Of a stretch of DNA of 7,633 nt, positions 1 to 7,229 are shown one piece after another. The translations under genes were made by a program, and so were the position numbers. Source of the DNA: an uncultured Gammaproteobacteria bacterium (GTDB taxonomy: Bacteria > Pseudomonadota > Gammaproteobacteria > UBA9214). Where the stretch lies: positions 1 to 7,633 of the forward strand of contig CAJQOV010000199.1 in NCBI GenBank assembly GCA_905480065.1. Direction: 5' to 3'. The notes beneath the pieces are model-generated. The model was not told the DNA's origin. It worked only from the letters and a program-made list of their open reading frames with translations, and made no database searches. Positions within the stretch are counted from its first letter, which is position 1, and every line of letters starts with the position of its first letter.

Positions 1-247
1 ATCGTCGCCGTGCTGGTACGCCAGGAACTGGTATTCATGGTGATGTCCGGTGTGTTCGTGATGGAAACGGTGTCCGTCATCCTGCAGGTGGCGTCTTACA
101 AACTGACCGGCCGCCGCATATTCCACATGGCGCCACTGCATTCACTTTGAGCTGAAGGGCTGGCCGGAGCCGCGCGTGATCGTGCGCTTCTGGATCATCA
201 CGGTGATCCTGGTGCTGGTCGGCCTGGCAACCCTGAAGATTCGTTAA
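1..247 (+). pseudogene. mraY: MraY, phospho-MurNAc-pentapeptide translocase: 3' end only, frameshifted
   Basis: MraY is the polytopic inner-membrane enzyme that transfers phospho-MurNAc-pentapeptide from UDP to undecaprenyl phosphate, making lipid I. The 5' part lies outside the window. Frame 1 (from base 1) reads the typical late MraY sequence, including VRQE, VFVMETVSVILQV and FHMAPLH, and then hits TGA at 148-150. From GAG at 149 the family sequence resumes in frame 2 (ELKGWPEPRVIVRFW, then a final hydrophobic helix and LATLKIR) and ends at TAA 245-247. Family members read MAPxHHHxELKGW. Here only ten bases separate the Leu codon (136-138) from the Glu codon (149-151), where twelve are expected, so two bases are missing within the HHH-Phe codons. 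As written, the protein loses the catalytic histidine cluster and its last membrane helix. Sequence error or a true lesion are both possible. The identity is very secure; the functional status is not. The stop overlaps the murD start (TAATG). Confidence 0.95.
139..149 (+). other. Two-base deletion in the MraY HHH motif
   Basis: The bases read CAT TCA CTT TGA G. Restoring two bases, for example CAT CAT CAC TTT GAG, recovers His-His-His-Phe-Glu and a continuous frame to 247. The lesion is assigned by comparison with the invariant MAPxHHHxELKGW block of MraY. The site is not a homopolymer run. Confidence 0.85.
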
Positions 248-1617
248 TGGCGGTACCGGCAAACATCATGGCAGAGCAGTTCGACAACACGCGCAGAACG
301 CTGGTGGTCGGTCTTGGCGAGACCGGCCTGTCCGTGCTGCGCTACCTGGCGCGGCGCGGTGTGCCGGTCGCCGTGGTCGACAGTCGTGCACAACCACCGG
401 CGCTGGAACGCCTGCGCAACGAAAACATTACCGATGTGGCACTGTTCCTGGGCGGATTCAGCGACGAGGCATTTGCGCGTGCCGAGCAGCTCGTGGTCAG
501 TCCCGGTGTCGCACTGGATGAGCCGCAAATCGCTGCCGCGCGTGCACGCGGTGTGCCGGTGACCGGCGATATCGAGCTGTTTGCGCAGGCCGCGCGTGCC
601 CCGGTGATCGCCGTGACCGGGTCCAATGGCAAGAGCACGGTGGTGACGCTGCTGGGCGCCATGGCGCGGCGCGCCGGCAAGGACGTACGGGTCGGTGGCA
701 ACCTCGGTACACCGGCGCTGGATCTGCTCGCGGACCAGGAGCCCGATCTGTATGTGCTGGAACTGTCGAGTTTCCAGCTCGAGACCGTGCAGAGTCTGCG
801 GCCACGCGCGGCCGTGGTACTGAATGTCAGTGAAGATCACATGGATCGTTACCACACGCTGCAGGACTATGCCGCTGCCAAACAGGTGATTTACCGGGGC
901 GCAGCCGTGCAGGTGGTCAATGCCGATGATCCGCTGGCCGCTGCACTGGCTGATCCTGTCCGTCCGCAAGTGGTGTATCGCTCTGCTGCGCCGGCGGCAG
1001 CACAGGAATACGGGCTGATGGATGTGAATGGCGTGACCTGGCTGGCGCGCGGAGAGCAACGCCTGATGCCGGTCAGTGCCATCCGGCTGGCAGGTCGCCA
1101 CAATCATACCAATGCCCTGGCCGCGCTCGCGCTCGGTGCAGCGGCCGGGTTACCGCTGTCGGCCATGCTGGAAACGCTGGCCGAGTTCCAGGGCCTGCCA
1201 CACCGCATGCAGTTTGTCGCGGAGCACGCCGGCGTGCGCTGGTACAACGACTCCAAGGGCACCAATGTCGGCGCCACGCAGGCGGCGATCGCCGGTGTCG
1301 ACGGGCCGGTGCTGCTGATTGCCGGTGGCGATGGCAAGGGCCAGGATTTTGCGCCGCTGGCGGCCGCGCTGGCCGGCAAGGGCCGTGGCGTGGTGCTGAT
1401 CGGGCGCGATGCCGCACGGCTGGATGCCGTGCTCAATACGGTGTTGCCGGTACAGCATGCCCGTGACATGCAGCAGGCCGTGCAATGCGCCGCTGCGATG
1501 GCCATTGCGGGTGATACCGTGCTGCTGTCGCCTGCCTGTGCAAGCACGGACATGTTTCGCAATTACGTCGAGCGCGGCGAGATCTTCACGCGCACGGTGC
1601 TGGAGACGGTGTGCTGA
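247..1617 (+). CDS. murD: MurD, UDP-MurNAc-L-alanine:D-glutamate ligase
   Basis: MurD is a cytoplasmic ATP-dependent Mur ligase that adds D-Glu to UDP-MurNAc-L-Ala. The 456-residue length is normal for the family. The N-terminal Rossmann-like domain opens with LVVGLGETGLS. The central ATPase domain has the P-loop GSNGKST (residues 125-131), GGNLGTPALDLL, ELSSFQLE and LNVSEDHMDRY. Lys212, in AAAKQVIY, fits the carbamylated lysine of Mur ligases. The C-terminal domain carries GLPHRMQ, WYNDSKGTN, GGDGKGQDF and LSPACAS. All catalytic blocks look intact. ATG 247 overlaps the mraY stop (TAATG) and suits translational coupling. An in-frame ATG at 268 would give an N-terminus (MAEQFDNTRRTLVVG) closer to the E. 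coli length. Neither start has a strong ribosome binding site, so the start is uncertain by seven codons. Confidence 0.97.
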   Translation: MAVPANIMAEQFDNTRRTLVVGLGETGLSVLRYLARRGVPVAVVDSRAQPPALERLRNENITDVALFLGGFSDEAFARAEQLVVSPGVALDEPQIAAARARGVPVTGDIELFAQAARAPVIAVTGSNGKSTVVTLLGAMARRAGKDVRVGGNLGTPALDLLADQEPDLYVLELSSFQLETVQSLRPRAAVVLNVSEDHMDRYHTLQDYAAAKQVIYRGAAVQVVNADDPLAAALADPVRPQVVYRSAAPAAAQEYGLMDVNGVTWLARGEQRLMPVSAIRLAGRHNHTNALAALALGAAAGLPLSAMLETLAEFQGLPHRMQFVAEHAGVRWYNDSKGTNVGATQAAIAGVDGPVLLIAGGDGKGQDFAPLAAALAGKGRGVVLIGRDAARLDAVLNTVLPVQHARDMQQAVQCAAAMAIAGDTVLLSPACASTDMFRNYVERGEIFTRTVLETVC

Positions 1618-2825
1618 TGGCCGCGCAGAGTATGCAGGCACGCTTGCTGGGGGACGGCGGTGTACGCCTGCCACGGCTGGATTACATACTGCTGACCAGC
1701 GCGGGTACGCTGGCGTTGCTGGGCCTGGTGATGGTGGTGTCGGCCTCGATCACCATTGCAGACCGTGAACTGGGTCACCCGTTTTATTACGCCATACGCC
1801 AGGCCATTTTCCTGCTGGTCGGTGCCGGCCTGGGCCTGCTGCTGTTCCGCCTGCGTCTGGTGTTGCTGGAGCGTATGGGCGTGACGCTGTTGCTGCTGGC
1901 GTTCCTGATGCTGTTGCTGGTGCTGGTCCCGGGCGTTGGCGTCCAGGTCAACGGCGCATCGCGCTGGCTGAATGCCGGGCTGTTCCGTTTGCAGGTTTCC
2001 GAACCGGCCAAGCTGTTCTTCATTATTTACCTCGCCGGTTACCTGGCCCGGCATGCGGAGACTGTGCGTACCCGCCTGTCCGGTTTTCTGAAGCCACTCG
2101 GCCTGCTGGTGCTGGTAGCGGGGCTGTTGCTGTCCGAACCGGATTTCGGTGCCACCGTGGTGCTCGGTGCCACGGTGATGGGCATGATATTCATGGCCGG
2201 TGTACGGCTGACTCATTTCTCCGGCATGGTGGCCCTGGCCGGACTGGCGATGGGCAGCCTGGCAGTATCCTCCTCGTATCGCCTGGTGCGTCTCAAGACC
2301 TTTCTCGATCCGTGGGCGGACCCGTTCGACACCGGTTTCCAGCTGACCCAGTCACTGATGGCGATCGGGCGCGGGGAATGGTTCGGGGTCGGGCTGGGCA
2401 GCAGCATCCAGAAACTGTTTTATCTGCCCGAGGCGCACACGGACTTCGTGTTCGCCGTGCTGGCCGAGGAATTCGGGCTGTTCGGCGTGTGCGTGGTTAT
2501 CACGCTCTACAGCGTGCTGGTGTGGCGCGCCTTCCGCATCGCCGCGCAGGCCGCGCGTGCCGGCAATCCATTTGCCCAGCACCTCGCGTACGGTATCGGT
2601 ATCTGGTTCGGCCTGCAAAGTTTCATCAACGTCGGCGTCAACATGGGACTGCTGCCGACCAAGGGTCTGACCCTGCCGCTGATGAGTTATGGCGGTTCCA
2701 GTGTAATCGTGATGTGCCTGGCACTGGCGCTGTTATTGCGGATCGATCATGAAACCTGCTGCACTGCCGAGGGCCTGCCGGCCAGCGGTACCGCGGCTGC
2801 CAAACGGGCGAGGCCACGCACATGA
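1617..2825 (+). CDS. ftsW: FtsW, SEDS-family septal peptidoglycan glycosyltransferase
   Basis: FtsW is a polytopic membrane protein that polymerises lipid II into septal glycan strands with its partner PBP3 (FtsI). The translation is strongly hydrophobic, with about ten membrane segments, and carries the SEDS signatures GASRWL, FRLQVSEPAK, LSEPDFGA, FLDPWADPFDTGFQ and LPEAHTDFVFA. The Asp in EAHTDF (residue 276 from ATG 1617) matches the catalytic SEDS aspartate. Near the C-terminus, PTKGLTLPLMSYGGSS is typical of FtsW, and a short basic cytoplasmic tail follows. From ATG 1617 the protein has 402 residues, and this ATG overlaps the murD stop (TGATG). GTG 1611, two codons upstream, has better spacing (5 bases) from a GGAG at 1602-1605 and is a real alternative. 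The protein lies between murD and murG, its usual place in gammaproteobacterial dcw clusters. RodA is the main paralogue, but context and motifs favour FtsW. Confidence 0.96.
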   Translation: MAAQSMQARLLGDGGVRLPRLDYILLTSAGTLALLGLVMVVSASITIADRELGHPFYYAIRQAIFLLVGAGLGLLLFRLRLVLLERMGVTLLLLAFLMLLLVLVPGVGVQVNGASRWLNAGLFRLQVSEPAKLFFIIYLAGYLARHAETVRTRLSGFLKPLGLLVLVAGLLLSEPDFGATVVLGATVMGMIFMAGVRLTHFSGMVALAGLAMGSLAVSSSYRLVRLKTFLDPWADPFDTGFQLTQSLMAIGRGEWFGVGLGSSIQKLFYLPEAHTDFVFAVLAEEFGLFGVCVVITLYSVLVWRAFRIAAQAARAGNPFAQHLAYGIGIWFGLQSFINVGVNMGLLPTKGLTLPLMSYGGSSVIVMCLALALLLRIDHETCCTAEGLPASGTAAAKRARPRT

Positions 2826-3916
2826 GTCATGCCCGTCGCCCGATACTGATCATGGCCGGTGGTACCGGTGGACATGTGTTTCCGGCGCTCGCGGTGGCGG
2901 AAGAGCTTGCCGCGCGCGGCGTCGCGGTTTCCTGGCTGGGGACCCGCCGTGGCCTGGAGTCGCGCGTGGTGCCGGCCGCCGGCTACCCGCTGGAAACGGT
3001 ACGCGTATCCGGCCTGCGCGGTCGGGGCCTGTTGCGATTACTGGCAGCGCCGGTGATGCTGGCGCTGGCGCTGTTGCAGGCGTTGCGTATTCAACTGCGG
3101 CTGCGGCCACTCGCGGTACTCGGCATGGGCGGGTTTGCCTCCGGCCCCGGCGGGGTGGTGGCCTGGTTGCTGCGGTATCCCTTGCTGGTGCATGAACAGA
3201 ATTCCGTGGCCGGCACTACCAACCGCTGGCTGGCACCGCTGGCGCGCACGGTGATGGTGGCCTTTCCGGGTGCGCTGGCTGCGAAATATCACCCGCAGCA
3301 CACCGGTAACCCGGTGCGTGGCGCGATCCTGAAGCTGGCGCCACCTGCACAGCGCTATGCCGGGCGCAGCGGTGCATTGCGTGTGCTGGTGGTCGGTGGC
3401 AGCCTGGGTGCGCATGCACTCAACAGCGTGGTTCCGGCCGCCGTTGCGCAACTGGCCGAGATCCCCGAGCTGTATCACCAGACCGGCGCACAGGATGTCG
3501 ATGCGGTACGTGCTGCCTATGCCGCAGCCGGGATCACGGCCCGCGTCGAAGCGTTTATTGAAGACATGGCTGCCGCCTATGCCTGGGCCGACCTGGTGAT
3601 CTGTCGTTCCGGTGCGCTGACGGTGGCAGAGCTGGCCGTGGTCGGTGTGGCCGCCGTGCTGGTGCCGTTCCCCCATGCCACCGACGATCACCAGACCGGT
3701 AATGCACGATTCCTTGCCGATGCCGGTGCCGCCATCCTGTTGCCGCAGGCACAGCTGGATGCGCACGGGCTGACGACGCTGTTGCACGATTTCACCGGCC
3801 AGCGCGCCATGCTGCAGGAGATGGCACTGCGCGCCCATGCGCTGGCCATGCCGGATGCCGCGCGCCGTGTGGCCGAACTTTGCCTGCAGGCCGCAGGCGT
3901 GGAGGGGCACGCGTGA
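2822..3916 (+). CDS. murG: MurG, UDP-GlcNAc:lipid I GlcNAc transferase
   Basis: MurG is a peripheral inner-membrane GT-B glycosyltransferase (family GT28). It transfers GlcNAc from UDP-GlcNAc to lipid I, giving lipid II. The length of 364 residues is typical. The N-terminal acceptor domain has the glycine loop GGTGGHVFPALA (Gly13-Gly17, His18), LGMGGFASGPGG and HEQNSVAGTTNRWLA. The C-terminal donor domain has GNPVR, VVGGSLGAHALN, HQTG, FIEDMAAAYAWADL, CRSGALTVAE with Glu270 at the UDP-GlcNAc site, and FPHATDDHQTGNA. All hallmark blocks are present and the frame is unbroken. ATG 2822 overlaps the ftsW stop by four bases (ATGA). A GAGG at 2810-2813 lies eight bases upstream and supports this start. 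Confidence 0.97.
   Translation: MSHARRPILIMAGGTGGHVFPALAVAEELAARGVAVSWLGTRRGLESRVVPAAGYPLETVRVSGLRGRGLLRLLAAPVMLALALLQALRIQLRLRPLAVLGMGGFASGPGGVVAWLLRYPLLVHEQNSVAGTTNRWLAPLARTVMVAFPGALAAKYHPQHTGNPVRGAILKLAPPAQRYAGRSGALRVLVVGGSLGAHALNSVVPAAVAQLAEIPELYHQTGAQDVDAVRAAYAAAGITARVEAFIEDMAAAYAWADLVICRSGALTVAELAVVGVAAVLVPFPHATDDHQTGNARFLADAGAAILLPQAQLDAHGLTTLLHDFTGQRAMLQEMALRAHALAMPDAARRVAELCLQAAGVEGHA
3901..3907 (+). promoter_or_regulatory. Strong Shine-Dalgarno that sets the murC GTG start
   Basis: The run GGAGGGG ends five bases before GTG 3913. It supports this GTG over the later in-frame ATG at 3958, which has only a weak GCAGGG in front. It lies inside the last codons of murG. Confidence 0.7.
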
Positions 3917-5356
3917 ACCCGGCGTCTCATCCCACCCGCGCAGCGCAGCCGCAGGGCATGGGACGCGTGCGGCAGGTACATTTCGTCGGCATCGGTGGTG
4001 CCGGCATGAGTGGTATCGCCGAGGTATTGCATAACCTCGGTTACATGGTCAGCGGCTCCGACGCGAAAGAAAGTGCGATCACGCGCCGGCTGGCGGCCAA
4101 GGGAATCCAGATCTCGATCGGACATGCTGCCGAACAGGTCGAGGGCAGCGATGCTGTCGTGGTATCTACCGCGATTGCCAGTGACAATCCGGAACTGGTA
4201 GCGGCGCGTAACCTGCGTATCCCGGTGGTGCCGCGCGCCGAGATGCTCGCCGAACTGATGCGCTTCCGCTATGGCATCGGTATTGCACACTCACGGCAAG
4301 ACCACGACCACCAGCCTGATTGCCAGCCTGCTGGCAGAGGCCGGGCTGGATCCGACCTTCGTTATTGGCGGTTTGCTGAACAGCGCGGCGAGCAACGCCC
4401 AGCTGGGCTCGGGGCATTACCTGGTCGCCGAGGCCGATGAAAGTGATGCCTCGTTTCTGTACCTGCAGCCATCCATGGCCGTGGTGACCAATATCGATGC
4501 CGATCACCTGTCGACCTATGGCGGAGATTTCGCACGCCTGCGCCAGACCTTCATCGACTTCCTGCATCACCTGCCGTTTTACGGGCTGGCGGTGTTGTGT
4601 ATCGATGATCCCGAGGTGGAAGGAATACTCGCCGAGGTAACCCGCCCGGTGATCAGTTACGGCGTCTCGGCAAATGCCGATATCCGCGCCAGCCAGGTGC
4701 AGCAGGTCGGTGCGCAAACCCATTTCCTGGTGCAGCGCCCCGATCATGCAGAGCCGCTGGCCATCGAGCTCAACCTGCCTGGCCGGCACAATGTGCTGAA
4801 TGCGCTGGCCGCGATTGCCGTGGCGACCGAGCTGGGCGTTGCCGATGCCGATATCCAGCATGCACTGGCGGGCTTCCAGGGTATCGGCCGGCGCTTCCAG
4901 ATGGCCGGAGAAATTGCTGCACGCAGCGGCCGGGTGCTGCTGGTCGATGACTATGCCCACCACCCGCGTGAACTGGCACCGACCATCGCTGCTGCGCGTG
5001 CCGGGTGGCCGGAGCGCCGGCTGGTGGTGGTATTCCAGCCGCACCGCTATACGCGTACCCGCGACCTGTTCGATGATTTTGTCGAGGTGTTGTCCGGCGT
5101 CGATGTACTGGTGCTGTGCGAGGTGTACGCAGCGGGTGAGGCGCCGATCGCTGGCGCGGACGGTCGTGCGCTGGCACGCGGTATCCGTGCGCGCGGACAG
5201 ATGGACCCGGTATTTGTCGAGGACCTGGCGCGGTTGCCATCGGTGCTGAATGACCTGCTCGAGGACGGCGACCTGCTGCTCACGATGGGAGCGGGCGATA
5301 TCGGTGCGGCCGCGCAGCGGCTGATTACCGAGCTGGCGGCGGAGCCAAGCGGATGA
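3913..5356 (+). pseudogene. murC: MurC, UDP-MurNAc:L-alanine ligase, frameshifted in the P-loop
   Basis: MurC is the cytoplasmic ligase that adds L-Ala to UDP-MurNAc using ATP. The first segment, from GTG 3913, carries FVGIGGAGMSGIAEVL (from residue 24), SGSDAKES and MLAELMRFRYGIGIA, leaves the family sequence after codon 125 (4285-4287), and runs to an unrelated stop at 4440. Homology resumes in the next frame at 4289 with THGKTTTTSL. It continues through AEADESDASFL, TNIDADHLSTY, LPGRHNVLNALAA, GIGRRF, DDYAHHPREL and FQPHRYTRTR to TGA 5354-5356. The expected block is IAGTHGKTTTT. Only one base (C4288) remains where the Gly codon GGC belongs, so two bases are missing. With them restored the protein would have 481 residues, close to E. 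coli MurC (491). The start is GTG 3913: it overlaps the murG stop (GTGA) and follows GGAGGGG (3901-3907). Identity is certain; the break may be a sequence error. Confidence 0.95.
4285..4291 (+). other. Two-base deletion in the MurC ATP-binding loop
   Basis: The bases read GCA C ACT. The family reads Ala-Gly-Thr-His-Gly-Lys-Thr here, so GCA GGC ACT is expected and two G residues of the Gly codon are absent. Inserting GG between 4287 and 4288 joins the two conserved segments without any other change. The site is not in a homopolymer run. Confidence 0.87.
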
Positions 5357-6264
5357 TGGCCACGCAGAAAACACAACGCCTGCGTGGCGAGCTGCGCCTT
5401 GATGAGCCGATGGAGCGTCATACCAGCTGGCGTGCGGGTGGGCCGGCGCGGCGCTTGTATATTCCGGCCGACCTGGATGACCTGTGCCTGTTCCTGCAGC
5501 AACAGGCACAGGACGAGCCGCTGTTGTGGGTCGGACTCGGCAGCAACCTGCTGGTGCGCGATGGTGGTTTCCCCGGCACCGTGCTGCTCATGCTGGGCGC
5601 GCTCACCGAGCTGGAATGGCTGGATACGCAACTGCTGCGTGTCGGTGCCGGCGTGACCTGTGCCAAGGTGGCGCGTACCGCCAGTCGCGCGGGGCTGACC
5701 GGCGTGGAATTCCTGGCCGGCATCCCCGGCACCATGGGCGGCGCACTGGCGATGAATGCCGGTGCCTTCGGTGGCGAGACCTGGCAACACATCGTGGCCG
5801 TCGAGACCGTGGACCGCTGCGGCCAGCGTCATGTCCGCACGCCGGATGAATACCGGGTTGGCTATCGCTCGGTGCAGGGTGCGCCGGACGAATGGTTTGT
5901 CGCCGGACACCTGTTACTGGAAAAGGGCGAGCCGAAACAGGCGCAGGAGCGCATTCGCGCGTTGCTTGCGCAGCGCGGTGCGAGCCAGCCGGTGCAGCAA
6001 TACAGCTGCGGTTCGGTATTCCGCAATCCGCCCGGTGATCATGCCGCGCGGCTGATCGAGGTCTGTGGCCTGAAGGGCCGTACGCTGGGCGGGGCCCAGG
6101 TATCCGAGAAGCACGCGAACTTCATCGTCAATACCGGTAACGCGACGGCTGCAGATATCGAAACCCTGCTGCTGCAGGTGCAGGGTACGGTGGAACAGCA
6201 ACAGGGCGTACGCCTGGAAACAGAAGTGTGCATCGTCGGCGAACCGGCAGGGCAGGCGGCATGA
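5353..6264 (+). CDS. murB: MurB, UDP-N-acetylenolpyruvoylglucosamine reductase (short type)
   Basis: MurB is a cytoplasmic FAD enzyme that reduces UDP-GlcNAc-enolpyruvate with NADPH to UDP-MurNAc, the substrate of MurC. The FAD-binding domain shows HTSWRAGGPA, GLGSNLLVRDGG (from residue 61) and GIPGTMGGALAMNAGAFGGE (from residue 123). The substrate domain shows GYRS with Arg172, SCGSVFRNPPGDHA with the proton-donor Ser221, KHANFIVN and LETEV with Glu291. These fit the catalytic Arg, Ser and Glu of the family. At 303 residues, and with the SCGSVF...PPG pattern, it resembles the short (type II) MurB of Gram-positive bacteria rather than the longer E. coli type. ATG 5353 overlaps the murC stop (ATGA) and has GGAG at 5341-5344, eight bases upstream. 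A second ATG follows directly at 5356. Confidence 0.96.
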   Translation: MMATQKTQRLRGELRLDEPMERHTSWRAGGPARRLYIPADLDDLCLFLQQQAQDEPLLWVGLGSNLLVRDGGFPGTVLLMLGALTELEWLDTQLLRVGAGVTCAKVARTASRAGLTGVEFLAGIPGTMGGALAMNAGAFGGETWQHIVAVETVDRCGQRHVRTPDEYRVGYRSVQGAPDEWFVAGHLLLEKGEPKQAQERIRALLAQRGASQPVQQYSCGSVFRNPPGDHAARLIEVCGLKGRTLGGAQVSEKHANFIVNTGNATAADIETLLLQVQGTVEQQQGVRLETEVCIVGEPAGQAA

Positions 6265-7229
6265 TGGCCAGGCAGGCACGTGATTATGGCAAGGTGGCGG
6301 TACTGCTGGGCGGACACTCGGCCGAGCGCGCCGTGTCGCTGAACAGTGGTGCGGCCGTGCTGGCCGCGTTGCAGCAGGCGGGTATCGATGCGCATGCGCT
6401 GGATACCGCGCAGGCCAGCTTCCCGGCCCGGCTCACCGGCGGTGGTTTTGCACGCGCCTTTATCGCATTGCACGGTCGCGGCGGGGAAGACGGGGTCATC
6501 CAGGGCATGCTGGAGACCATTGGCATGCCCTACACCGGCAGTGGCGTGCTGGGTTCCGCCCTGTGTATGGACAAGTTGCGCACCAAGCAGGTCTGGCAGA
6601 GTGCGGGGATCCCGACCCCGGCCTTTACCATGCTGCGCAGTGCCGGGCAGGTGCAGGCACAGGCAGGTGCATTGCAGTACCCGCTGATTGTGAAGCCGGC
6701 GCACGAGGGTTCCAGTATCGGTATCAGCAAGGTAGACAGCGCGGCCGCGTTACCCGCCGCATGGCAGGCCGCGGCGCAATACGACAGCAACGTGATGGCA
6801 GAGCAGTGGATCAGCGGCGGTGAATATACCGCGGGGATACTCGGCGATACGCCGCTGCCACTGATCCGGCTGGAGACGCCGCACGTGTTTTACGACTACG
6901 AAGCGAAATACCACGCCGATACCACCCGTTACCTCATTCCGTGCGGGCTGGCGCAGGAACAGGAGCGTGCACTGCAGCAGCAGGCGCTGGCTGCATTCGC
7001 CGCGCTCGGCGCGCACGGCTGGGGGCGCGTTGATTTCATGCTCGATACGCAGGGACAGCCATGGTTTATCGAGGTGAATACCGTGCCGGGGTTGACGGAC
7101 CACAGCCTGGTGCCGATGGCTGCACGTGCGAGCGGTCTCGATTTCAGCCAGCTGGTCATGCAGATACTCGACAGCAGCTTTCCTGATGAGCTGCGCACAC
7201 CGGCAGGAGCCCAGCATGCCCGTAGCTGA
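6261..7229 (+). CDS. ddlB: DdlB, D-alanine--D-alanine ligase
   Basis: DdlB is a cytoplasmic ATP-grasp ligase that joins two D-Ala molecules for addition by MurF. From ATG 6261 the protein has 322 residues, slightly longer than E. coli DdlB. The N-terminal domain has LLGGHSAERAVSLNSG with Glu22 for the first D-Ala, then ALHGRGGEDG and PYTGSG. The ATP-grasp part has MDKLRTK, IVKPAHEGSS (Lys145, Ser151, Ser152), FYDYEAKY, GWGRVDFM (Arg256, Asp258) and EVNTVPGLT (Glu271, Asn273). The last two blocks supply the Mg and second-substrate ligands. All catalytic residues appear intact. ATG 6261 overlaps the murB stop (ATGA); a second ATG at 6264 and a GTG at 6228 are in frame, but the latter would run well into murB. 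The C-terminal tail beyond the ligase fold (about SSFPDELRTPAGAQHARS) is poorly conserved and overlaps the ftsQ start. Confidence 0.97.
   Translation: MMARQARDYGKVAVLLGGHSAERAVSLNSGAAVLAALQQAGIDAHALDTAQASFPARLTGGGFARAFIALHGRGGEDGVIQGMLETIGMPYTGSGVLGSALCMDKLRTKQVWQSAGIPTPAFTMLRSAGQVQAQAGALQYPLIVKPAHEGSSIGISKVDSAAALPAAWQAAAQYDSNVMAEQWISGGEYTAGILGDTPLPLIRLETPHVFYDYEAKYHADTTRYLIPCGLAQEQERALQQQALAAFAALGAHGWGRVDFMLDTQGQPWFIEVNTVPGLTDHSLVPMAARASGLDFSQLVMQILDSSFPDELRTPAGAQHARS
7205..7209 (+). promoter_or_regulatory. Shine-Dalgarno of ftsQ, inside ddlB
   Basis: AGGAG ends six bases before ATG 7216 and decides that start, which lies upstream of the ddlB stop. The later in-frame ATG codons at 7234 and 7252 have no comparable site. 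Confidence 0.65.

Noticed and set aside
244..1107. A 287-codon open frame on the - strand opposite murD
   Set aside because: It has shadow-type composition and no motif, and its end at the murD start is coincidental. The + strand murD frame explains all conservation.
1563..2216. A Gln- and His-rich 217-codon - strand frame opposite ftsW
   Set aside because: The low-complexity composition is the reverse complement of the Leu-rich membrane helix codons (CTG read as CAG) of ftsW.
3038..3910. A 290-codon open frame on the - strand opposite murG
   Set aside because: It has the same shadow composition and no domain features; murG fully accounts for the region.
4281..4300. Programmed frameshifting as an explanation for the murC break
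   Set aside because: There is no slippery heptamer, in-frame stop or Shine-Dalgarno-like stimulator at the site, and a +1 slip would still leave the P-loop without its first Gly.
4166..5509. A 447-codon open frame on the - strand opposite murC
   Set aside because: It is rich in His, Gln and Arg, has no recognisable motif, and lies opposite strongly conserved murC coding sequence. In GC-rich DNA such antisense frames are expected shadows.
6228..6260. GTG 6228 as an upstream start for ddlB
   Set aside because: It would add eleven non-conserved residues encoded within murB, while ATG 6261 gives the usual DdlB N-terminus and the ATGA overlap.
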